Made by a program: the position numbers and the translations under genes. 64,000 bases of DNA from JACRCT01 sp036504155 (GTDB lineage: Bacteria > Myxococcota > Myxococcia > Myxococcales > UBA5297): the NCBI GenBank assembly GCA_036504155.1, contig DASXVQ010000072.1:62001-126000 (forward strand), in the 5' to 3' direction. A model generated the notes under the pieces. The model did no database searches. It was not told the DNA's origin and worked only from the letters and a program-made list of their open reading frames with translations. Shown in pieces: positions 17,238-24,282 of the stretch (the stretch's first letter is position 1; every line of letters begins with the position of its first letter).

Positions 17238-18356
17238 TCAGCGGCGGGCCAGCAGATCCGCGATGGCCAGCAGCGTCGCCATGTCGTCGGCGCCGGAGGG
17301 CAGGTCGGGCACGGCGATGGCGGCAGCGCCCGCTCCGGCCTTCGCCGTCAGGCTCGCCAGCAACGCCTCGTCGCGACCCGCCGCGGCCTGCTCGGAGCGC
17401 GCCAGCGCCTGCAACTTCTCGAGGGCGCGCAGCGCCTCGGGGCCCGGGTCCTGCAGCATCTGCTCGCCGGGAAAGGACCGACCGGAACCGGCCCGGGTGC
17501 GGTTGAGCACGAAGCCCTTGAAGGGCAGCCCCAGCGCGCGGGTCTTCTCGCGGAAGAACAGCACCTCGTCGATCGCGGCCGGAGCGGGGGAGCAGACCAG
17601 CAGGAACGCCGACTCCTCGCCGCCCAGGATGGCCCGCATCCGCGAGACGTCCAGGTTGAGCATCCCGAACAGGCCGGAGAAGGCCGTCAGGAAGGTCGTG
17701 AACTCGCCGGCGAACTCCGCGCCGAAGGTCGCCGAGAGGATCTTCTCGATGATCTTCGAGGCCGCCCGGGTCAAGAGCCCGCCCGCCCTGGGCAGGAAGG
17801 CCTTGAAGACCTTCATGTCGAGCAGGCGCGCCAGCCGCCCCGGCGCCTCCAGGAAGTCCAGCGCGTTGCGCGACGGCGGCGTGTCCAGCACCACCAGCTC
17901 GTAGCCGCCGCCCTCCATCAGCCGGTGCAGCGCCTCCATCGCGGTGTACTCGTGCATCCCCGCGACCATGGTGCTGACCTGCTGGTAGATGCGGTTGTCG
18001 ATGAGCTTCTGCGCCTCGGCGGGGTCGGCGATGAGCCGGCGCACCGAATCGTCGGCGACGATCTTCGGGTTGAGCAGCCAGGCGTGGAGCGAGCCCGGCC
18101 CGGCGATGCCCGCCGCCTGCGCGCGCTCGGCCGGCAGCGGCACCGGCGCGGGCGGGTTCTGCGAGACGCCCAGGGTCTCCGCCAGCCGCCGCGAGGGATC
18201 GATGGTGAGGACCAGGACCTTGCGCCCAGCCCGCGCCGCGGCCAGCGACAGCGCCGCGGCGGTGGTGGTCTTGCCCACCCCGCCCGCGCCGCAGCAGACG
18301 ATGATCCGCTTGTCGCGCAGGAGCGCGCCGATGTGCTCGCCGGTCAGCCCGCTCAT
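17238..18356 (-). CDS. ArsA/Get3-family ATPase, second of an overlapping pair
   Basis: The gene encodes 372 aa. Walker A is CGAGGVGKTTT (residues 22-32), switch I is TIDPSRRLAETLG and switch II is VVLDTPPSRNALDFLE, all typical of the ArsA/Get3 group of dimeric P-loop ATPases. The signature Lys of the deviant Walker A (KGGxGKT), which normally reaches into the partner's active site, is Ala here. The ATG overlaps the stop of the paired ATPase gene (ATGA). Members move or escort clients such as tail-anchored proteins; no arsenite genes are nearby, so arsenic transport is unlikely. Confidence 0.87.
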   Translation of the reverse strand: MSGLTGEHIGALLRDKRIIVCCGAGGVGKTTTAAALSLAAARAGRKVLVLTIDPSRRLAETLGVSQNPPAPVPLPAERAQAAGIAGPGSLHAWLLNPKIVADDSVRRLIADPAEAQKLIDNRIYQQVSTMVAGMHEYTAMEALHRLMEGGGYELVVLDTPPSRNALDFLEAPGRLARLLDMKVFKAFLPRAGGLLTRAASKIIEKILSATFGAEFAGEFTTFLTAFSGLFGMLNLDVSRMRAILGGEESAFLLVCSPAPAAIDEVLFFREKTRALGLPFKGFVLNRTRAGSGRSFPGEQMLQDPGPEALRALEKLQALARSEQAAAGRDEALLASLTAKAGAGAAAIAVPDLPSGADDMATLLAIADLLARR

Positions 18357-19351
18357 GCGACTTCCGCGGGCCGGACGGATGCGGAGGCACCGGGCGCGGC
18401 GGCCTCGATGGAGACGGGGACGGGGACGGTGGGCGCCGCCGGCGTCGGGAAGGCCTGGCGCTCGAGCTCGACGCTCAGGGCCAGCACTCCGCTGGCGGTC
18501 TCGGGCAGCTCGACGATGGGCAGGCGCGTCGAGCGGCGCAGGCGCTCCAGCTCGCGGGAGGCGACGGCGTTGCGATGGAAGGCCTCGGCGCCCCAGACCT
18601 CGTGGCGCTCCAGCACCGGGCGCAGCACGGCGCGCTCGGCGGGCGTGAAGGGATCGGCCCGCAGCCGGTTGACGATGACGCCCGCGGCGGGCATCCCGGT
18701 CGTCTCCAGGCCCGCGAGCAGCTCCAGGCACTCGCTGATGGGCAGCGTCTCGGGCAGCGTCACCACCCAGGCCTCGCCCTTGGCGGGATCGTTCAGGTAG
18801 CTCTGCCCCTCGCGGAGCGCCTCGGCGATGGGACCCCGGGGCACCAGGCGCAGCAACAGCTCCGGCAGGCCGGTCAGGGAGAGGGTGTGCCCGGTGGCCG
18901 GCATGTCGATGAGGACCAGCTCGTGCTCGGGGCTGGCGTCGGCGAGGCGGGCCCGGAGCAGCCGCAGCAGGTGGTAGAAGACGCCCATCTCCCGGAACGA
19001 CGGGCCGGCGTTGAGCATGCGCCGCAGCGCCTCGGAGCTCATGGCGGCGTGGGCGAGCGTGGTGGTGTGCATCACGCTCGCCAGGAACATCTCCTGGCCG
19101 GTGTGCGGCAGCAGCGTCGCGCCGTGGATGCCGGGGGTGAGCAGCTCCGGCGAGGGCGGCAGCAGCTCGCGGCCGAACATCCGGGCCAGCGGCGAGTGCC
19201 CATCGGTCTCGTCGCCGACCTCGCAGACCAGCACGCGCTTGCCGCGGCGGGCGGCGAAGGCAGCCAGGGCCGCGGTCACGGTGGACTTGCCGGCGCCCCC
19301 CTTGCCGGTCACCAGCACGCAGCGCTTGTGCAAGACCCCATCGAGCGACAT
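18353..19351 (-). CDS. ArsA/Get3-family ATPase, first of an overlapping pair
   Basis: The gene encodes 332 aa and keeps the complete deviant Walker A TGKGGAGKSTV (residues 15-25) with the signature Lys. Switch II reads VLIDMPATGHTLSLTGLPE. The C-terminus is a Pro/Ala tail. The partner gene begins in its stop codon, so an obligate heterodimer is likely, with one ordinary and one lysine-less subunit. Adjacent ArsA-like pairs also occur in actinobacteria (Rv3679/Rv3680 type). The client is unknown. The divergent neighbour is a secreted protease starting 72 bp away. Confidence 0.87.
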   Translation of the reverse strand: MSLDGVLHKRCVLVTGKGGAGKSTVTAALAAFAARRGKRVLVCEVGDETDGHSPLARMFGRELLPPSPELLTPGIHGATLLPHTGQEMFLASVMHTTTLAHAAMSSEALRRMLNAGPSFREMGVFYHLLRLLRARLADASPEHELVLIDMPATGHTLSLTGLPELLLRLVPRGPIAEALREGQSYLNDPAKGEAWVVTLPETLPISECLELLAGLETTGMPAAGVIVNRLRADPFTPAERAVLRPVLERHEVWGAEAFHRNAVASRELERLRRSTRLPIVELPETASGVLALSVELERQAFPTPAAPTVPVPVSIEAAAPGASASVRPAEVA

Positions 19352-19423
19352 CCAACCGCCTCCAGGTGCGTGCCGAGGATAACCGCGGTGACCGCCCGAA
19401 GCACGCCGCGATACCATGGCGGC

Positions 19424-20773
19424 ATGCTCCCGTGCGCCGCGCTGCTTGCATTTGTCCTCGCCGCTCCTCCACCGGTCGCCAAGGCCGAAGAGCTGGCAGC
19501 CAAGAACGACGCAGAGGGCCTCTTCCTCCAGTTCGGGGCCGTGAAGGCCGACGACTACCCCGCCGAGGAGAAGGCCCGGCTCGCCAAGGCGCTCACCAAG
19601 GGCGTGGAGGCCTCGCGCAAGGACCCGGCCATCGCCGTCGGCCTGGCCGAGAAGGCGGTGCTGCTGGACAAGACGGCGGAGTCGCTGACGCTGCTGGGCG
19701 AGGTGGAGGTGGACCTCCAGCAGCGGGCGGCGGCCGCCGGGCACTTCGACGAGGCGCTGGCGCTCGAGGCGGACCACGTCCCGGCGCTGATGGGCCGCGG
19801 CGACCTGGCGATGAAGGAGGACGACTTCGCGGTGGCGGTGGACCGCTACGAGCGCGCGCAGAAGGCGGGCGCCAAGAACGCCAGGCTGCCGCTGGAGAAG
19901 GCCAAGAAGGGGCTGGAGGCCAAGAGCAAGGCGGTGGAGGACCTGAAGAAGACCGAGCAGGCGATCAAGGTGCGGGTCGCCGACGCCGCCAGGAACGCCA
20001 CCCGCGACTGGCTCAAGCAGATCGCCGCCGACGACGAGGAGGCCTACCAGAAGAAGCGGCTGGCCCCCGACGGCGTGCGGCGCCAGCAGATCGCCAACTT
20101 CGTCTTCACCTACTCGGCCGGCGACGCCAAGACCAGCGACATGTTCGCCTTCGAGAGCAAGGTCGAGAAGCTGCTGGAGAAGACCTACGACTTCGTCTCG
20201 GACCTGCTGGGCTACAAGCGCTCCGTGCGCACGAACGTGGTGCTGATGACCCGCGCCGAGTTCGCCCGCAGGCACGCCGGGACCCCGCAGGTGCGCGCGG
20301 CCGGGTACTGGAACGGCCACGAGATCGTCATCAACGGAGGCAGCAGCATCGACGAGCGCTTCGTGCAGGTGATGATCCACGAGTTCACGCACGTGGTGGT
20401 CGCCGACCTCGCCGGGCACGGAGTGCCGCCGCGCTGGTTCAACGAGGGGCTGGCCGAGAACGCGCGCCTCTCGGCCATCGGGTTGAAGGGGAAGGTCGAG
20501 GACCAGGACCGGCAGATGCTGGCTTTCCTCAAGAAGCAGGGGAAGCTGCCGTCGGTGGGGCAGCTCGACGCCGCCTTCGTGCAGCTGTCCGCCGGCGCGG
20601 AGATCGCCTATTCGCTGGCGGCGCTCGCCACCAGCATCCTCATCGAGAAGCGCGGGTACTCGCAGTACCTCGACACGCTGCGGGAGATGAAGCGCTCCAA
20701 TCCGATGCAGGTCTTCGAGCGCGACTACATGAGCGTGGCGGAGCTGGACAAGATGATCGGGGACTCGCTCTAG
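19424..20773 (+). CDS. Secreted gluzincin-type metalloprotease with TPR-like N-terminus
   Basis: The gene encodes 449 aa. A short signal peptide (about residues 1-20) is followed by about 180 residues of TPR-like helices (LLGEVEVDLQQRAAAAGHFDEALALE). A charged coil leads to a peptidase domain with the zinc motif VMIHEFTHVVV and the downstream third ligand in PPRWFNEGLAE, the HExxH...E pattern of gluzincins (peptidase MA family). The ATG at 19424 is the in-frame start that creates the signal peptide. Substrate is unknown; TPRs suggest work within an envelope complex. Confidence 0.85.
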   Translation: MLPCAALLAFVLAAPPPVAKAEELAAKNDAEGLFLQFGAVKADDYPAEEKARLAKALTKGVEASRKDPAIAVGLAEKAVLLDKTAESLTLLGEVEVDLQQRAAAAGHFDEALALEADHVPALMGRGDLAMKEDDFAVAVDRYERAQKAGAKNARLPLEKAKKGLEAKSKAVEDLKKTEQAIKVRVADAARNATRDWLKQIAADDEEAYQKKRLAPDGVRRQQIANFVFTYSAGDAKTSDMFAFESKVEKLLEKTYDFVSDLLGYKRSVRTNVVLMTRAEFARRHAGTPQVRAAGYWNGHEIVINGGSSIDERFVQVMIHEFTHVVVADLAGHGVPPRWFNEGLAENARLSAIGLKGKVEDQDRQMLAFLKKQGKLPSVGQLDAAFVQLSAGAEIAYSLAALATSILIEKRGYSQYLDTLREMKRSNPMQVFERDYMSVAELDKMIGDSL

Positions 20774-21009
20774 AAACCGCCCCCCAACCCCCTCCAGCGG
20801 ACCCCTCGACAAGCTCGGGACAGGACTGGAGGGGGGGCCGTGGGTTGCCTGCGGCGACGCGGTAGGAGCTCTTGCACCACCACCCCTGTGCTCAGACTCG
20901 GCCTTGGACCGAGCACGGGCCTGGCGGTGCCATGAGCTCCTCAGGGAAGAGGAACAAGCACAGACGAGCTCCCCCTCCAGCTCCGCTGGAGGGGGTTGGG
21001 GGGCGGTTT
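20774..21009. repeat. Long-palindrome intergenic element, copy A
   Basis: This 236-bp near-palindrome has outer arms AAACCGCCCCCCAACCCC and its inverse complement. Its inner GTAGGAGCT segment (20862-20870) faces a looser complement, and a central stem pairs around CCTGTGCTC. A 23-bp insert bearing CCCCTCGACAAGCTCGGG splits the left arm's CCAGCGGAGCTGG palindrome. It begins 1 nt after the protease stop and ends 4 nt from the converging AKR stop. It has no open frame of its own and resembles a MITE or large REP cluster. Confidence 0.85.
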
Positions 21010-21013
21010 GCCG

Positions 21014-21802
21014 CTACCCGTGCACCTGCGCCCCGATCTTCCTCATCCGCGCCATCTCCTCGGCCGACAGCGGGCCGTCGTCGAGCGCGGCCAGCGCCTC
21101 GTCCATCTGCGCCGCGTCCTTGGGGCCCGTCATGCAGACGTTGAAGTCCGGGTTGGAGAGCACGAAGCGGTAGGCGTCACGGCCGCGCGGCACCGCCTCG
21201 CCCCGGGGCATCTTGCCGGGGTCGAACAGCTTGCCCCACGAGGTCGCGGTGTACGCCACGATGCCCGGCCGGTTCTCCTTGGGCATCGCCGGGAAGACGT
21301 CCTTCTCGGCGCCGGGGTGGGCGGCGTTGTAGCGGATGTGCAGGATGCCCAGGCGCGGGTCCTTGGCGAACTCCACGAACGACGGGCGGTGGTGCCCGGA
21401 GATGGCCAGGTGGCGCACCAGGCCCCGCTCCTTGAGCTTCGTCGCCCGGTCGAGGATGCGCGCCGACGGCGTGCCGTTGTGCCAGCCCAGCAGCAGCACG
21501 TCGGCGTACTCGGTGCCCAGCTGCTTGAGACCCTTGGCGAACGTGTACTCCAGGAGCATCGCCGAGCGGGAGTAGCTCTGCAGCACCAGGACCAGCTTCT
21601 CGCGCTGGCCGGCCTGGACGATCTCGCGGATGGCCTGGGTCATCCCCGGCTTGCGCAGGGAGCCGTGGTACCAGTAGTTCACGCCGCGCTCGAAGGCCTT
21701 GCGCAGCGTGGGGGCATCGGCGCCGTAGCCGCCGGAGACGGCGAGGGGACCGACGGAGAGGCCGGTGCGGCCGAGGGTGACGGGGGAGGGGAAGGGAGCC
21801 AT
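21014..21802 (-). CDS. Aldo/keto-reductase-like protein, catalytic tetrad apparently lost
   Basis: The gene encodes 262 aa. Overall this is an AKR-family TIM barrel: LGRTGLSVGPLAVSGGYG at the N-terminus, DVLLLGWHNG and GLVRHLAISGH at the usual strands, and SNPDFNVCMTGPKDAAQMDE at the C-terminal cofactor region. Aligned by eye, the tetrad Asp and Tyr (usually in GINFFDTxxxYG) fall in GVNYWYHGSLRK as Tyr and Arg, and the Lys is Gln (LVLVLQSYS). It is therefore likely to do something other than standard carbonyl reduction. Slightly short for the family. Confidence 0.8.
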   Translation of the reverse strand: MAPFPSPVTLGRTGLSVGPLAVSGGYGADAPTLRKAFERGVNYWYHGSLRKPGMTQAIREIVQAGQREKLVLVLQSYSRSAMLLEYTFAKGLKQLGTEYADVLLLGWHNGTPSARILDRATKLKERGLVRHLAISGHHRPSFVEFAKDPRLGILHIRYNAAHPGAEKDVFPAMPKENRPGIVAYTATSWGKLFDPGKMPRGEAVPRGRDAYRFVLSNPDFNVCMTGPKDAAQMDEALAALDDGPLSAEEMARMRKIGAQVHG

Positions 21803-21882
21803 GGCGGCATCCTATCCGCCGGCGGCCCGGGTGGCCCGCGTTGGAAAGCAGTATCCTCGCCGCTCTTCCTGCAGGAGACGGC

Positions 21883-24054
21883 ATGAGGCTCTGGCGAGCG
21901 CTGTGGGCGGTTCTTCTGGCGGCGGGTTGCGGCACGGATCCAGGCCTGGCCGGGGGCGACGCGGGCTGCGCCGAGACCGACGAGGAGCTGTGCGCCCGAG
22001 AGGCGGCATCCTGCGGCGACGTCGAGGCGTTCGACTCCTGCGGCGACCCGCGCACCGTGAACTGCGGCACCTGCGAGGCGCCGCTGATCTGCGGCTCCGG
22101 CTACCGCTGCCTCCCGCCGAGCTACGACGCAGGGCCGCGGCCCGTGCGCGACGCCAGCACGCCGAAGCCCGGGGACGCAGCCACGCCGAAGCCGGTCGAC
22201 GCGAGCACGCCACCGCCGAGCGACGCCGGGATCCCGGTGGCGGGCGACGCGGGCCTGCCGGCCGGGGCCGACGCCGGCAGCCGGACGGACGCCGGAGCGA
22301 CGGCGTGCCGCGGCTACGGCGTGCTCTGCTCGGGCGCGGCGTGCTGCGCCGGCCTCCAGTGCTCCGCGGCGGTTTGCCGGCCCGCGACCTACTGCCTCAT
22401 CGAGGGCGAGTTCTGCACGGCCGAGGCGGGCGGGTGCTGCGGCGGCCTGGAGTGCCGCGCCGGCCAGTGCCAGAAGCCGGTCCCCAGCTGCACGCCGGTC
22501 GGCGACGCCTGCGGCGGCGCCTCCCCCGGCTGCTGCGGCGCGGCGCTCTGCCGCTCCGGGCGCTGCACCGAGTGCGCGGCCGACCGGCTGCCCTGCGCCG
22601 CGGACGGCGACTGCTGCAGCGGGTTCTGCCGCGCCGGCGCCTGTGACGCCCGGCCCAACCCCTCGACCTGCATCGCCATCGACTCCATCAGCTGCAAGAG
22701 CGCCTCGGACTGCTGCGAGGGCGCCGACACCTGCCTGTACACCAAGGGCCAGTGGCGCTGCTGCCTGATGGCCGGCACCAGCTGCTCCTACGCCGGCGAT
22801 TGCTGCGGGACCATGACCTGCACCAACGGCAAGTGCGCCAAGCGCGCCCTGGACGCGAGCTGCGAGAACCACGAGGACTGCCTGTCCGGCTCCTGCGTGG
22901 AGGGCAAGTGCAGCTACGAGACCTGCGTCGAGGTGGGCACCGCCTGCGGCTACATCGGCAGCGGGGGCGGCGCGGGCTGCTGCCCCGGCTACCTGTGCTA
23001 CTCGGGCTACTGCCGCGTCGACACCCTCGAGGGGCGCTTCTGCGTCGGCCGCAACCAGCCCTGTGCCTCCACGATCGACTGCTGCTTTCCCGCCTCCTGC
23101 GATCAGGGCACCTGCGTGGACGACTTCTACTGCGGGTTCGGCGGAGAGGCGTGCGCCAAGGACTCGGACTGCTGCTCCGAGAAGTGCGTCTCGGGGATCT
23201 GCGAGATGTACACGTCCTGCGCGGCGGCCGGAGAAGGGTGCGGCGCAGGCCTGGGCGAGTGCTGCGTCGGGCTGCAGTGCAGCTACAACACCTGCGTTGA
23301 CCTCGGCACGCGGCCTCCCTGCCTCGGGGCCGGGGCGGGCTGCCTGTACTCCTCCGAGTGCTGCGACGGACTGTCGTGCTCGGCTGGCCAGTGCCAGGCG
23401 GTGACCGCGTGCCTCGCCGACGGCGGCAGCTGCTCCGCGAGCTCGGCCTGCTGCTCGGGCAAGTGCTCGGGTGGGGCGTGCGCGCCGGCCTCTCCCAGCT
23501 GCGCCACGGGGGGCCAGGCCTGCTCCGCGACCGAGCCCTGCTGCGCCGCGGCGCCCTACTGCCACGGCAGCTCGGCGGCGGGCGCGACGGCCTGCTCGAC
23601 CTCCTGCGGCGCCTCCAACGTCTCGTGCGTGAGCACCGCCGACTGCTGCGCCGGGACCACCTGCTCCGCGGGCGTCTGCAAGACCTCGTGTGGATCGGCG
23701 GGCGCGTCCTGCTCCGCGAGCGCGCCCTGCTGCAGCGGGCTGAGCTGCTCGGGCGGCGCCTGCGTGGCGCCTCCGACGTGCAAGGCGGCGGGGGCCCAGT
23801 GCTCGTCCGGCTCCGAGTGCTGCTCGACGGCGCACTACTGCGGATCCGACGCCACGAACCAGCTGCAGCGCTGCCGCAGCGCCTGCGTGCCGTTCATGGG
23901 CGCGGCCGCGTCGACCGCGGACTGCTGCGCGGACCTCGTCCGCAACAGCCTCGGCTGGTGCGACAGCCCCTGCGGTTCCGCGGGCGCGTCCTGCAGGGCC
24001 AACACCGACTGCTGCTCGCTGAGCTGCGGGCCGACGACGTTCAAGTGCGACTAG
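21883..24054 (+). CDS. Large Cys-rich repeat lipoprotein
   Basis: The gene encodes 723 aa. The ATG at 21883 has GGAG 8 nt upstream and gives a lipoprotein signal ending LLAAGC (Cys17), so the protein should be anchored to the envelope. A Pro/Ala/Asp linker (DASTPKP-type repeats, about residues 85-135) precedes about 580 residues of modules of the form CxxxGxxC...CCxGLxCxxGxC, with about twenty CC dipeptides. The spacing recalls disulfide-knotted EGF/dickkopf-like modules of secreted proteins. Adhesion or matrix binding is plausible but not shown. Confidence 0.85.
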   Translation: MRLWRALWAVLLAAGCGTDPGLAGGDAGCAETDEELCAREAASCGDVEAFDSCGDPRTVNCGTCEAPLICGSGYRCLPPSYDAGPRPVRDASTPKPGDAATPKPVDASTPPPSDAGIPVAGDAGLPAGADAGSRTDAGATACRGYGVLCSGAACCAGLQCSAAVCRPATYCLIEGEFCTAEAGGCCGGLECRAGQCQKPVPSCTPVGDACGGASPGCCGAALCRSGRCTECAADRLPCAADGDCCSGFCRAGACDARPNPSTCIAIDSISCKSASDCCEGADTCLYTKGQWRCCLMAGTSCSYAGDCCGTMTCTNGKCAKRALDASCENHEDCLSGSCVEGKCSYETCVEVGTACGYIGSGGGAGCCPGYLCYSGYCRVDTLEGRFCVGRNQPCASTIDCCFPASCDQGTCVDDFYCGFGGEACAKDSDCCSEKCVSGICEMYTSCAAAGEGCGAGLGECCVGLQCSYNTCVDLGTRPPCLGAGAGCLYSSECCDGLSCSAGQCQAVTACLADGGSCSASSACCSGKCSGGACAPASPSCATGGQACSATEPCCAAAPYCHGSSAAGATACSTSCGASNVSCVSTADCCAGTTCSAGVCKTSCGSAGASCSASAPCCSGLSCSGGACVAPPTCKAAGAQCSSGSECCSTAHYCGSDATNQLQRCRSACVPFMGAAASTADCCADLVRNSLGWCDSPCGSAGASCRANTDCCSLSCGPTTFKCD

Positions 24055-24059
24055 ACGGG

Positions 24060-24270
24060 AAACCGCCCCCCAACCCCCTCCAGCGGAGCTGGAGGGGGAG
24101 CCGTTGGTTGCTCTTGGCGATCCGGTAGGAGCTATCCGCACCGACTGCGTGTGTGCTTGAGACGAGCGCGCCGCGCCGGCGCGGACGTCGTGGAACCGGT
24201 AGCTCCTACCGGTGGAGGATGGGCAGTCGCGAGCTCCCCCTCCAGCTCCGCTGGAGGGGGCTGGGGGGAG
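24060..24270. repeat. Long-palindrome intergenic element, copy B
   Basis: It shares with copies A and C the AAACCGCCCCCCAACCCC end, the intact CCAGCGGAGCTGG palindrome, a GGTTGC box and the CGGTAGGAGCT box (24124-24133). The inverse AGCTCCTACC lies at 24201-24210. It lacks the 23-bp insert, so it shows the ancestral arm. The right end is eroded (GGCTGGGGGGAGGG). It separates two convergent genes. Confidence 0.8.
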
Positions 24271-24282
24271 GGCTGGGGGAGG

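Noticed and set aside
17238..19351. ArsA pair as an arsenite efflux pump
   Set aside because: No arsB, arsD, arsC or arsR homologue is nearby and no metal-binding Cys triplet is visible.
20774..21009. Simple intrinsic terminator between convergent genes
   Set aside because: The stem is far too long and has no T-tract; the same 200-bp sequence recurs in a non-convergent place, so it is a dispersed element.
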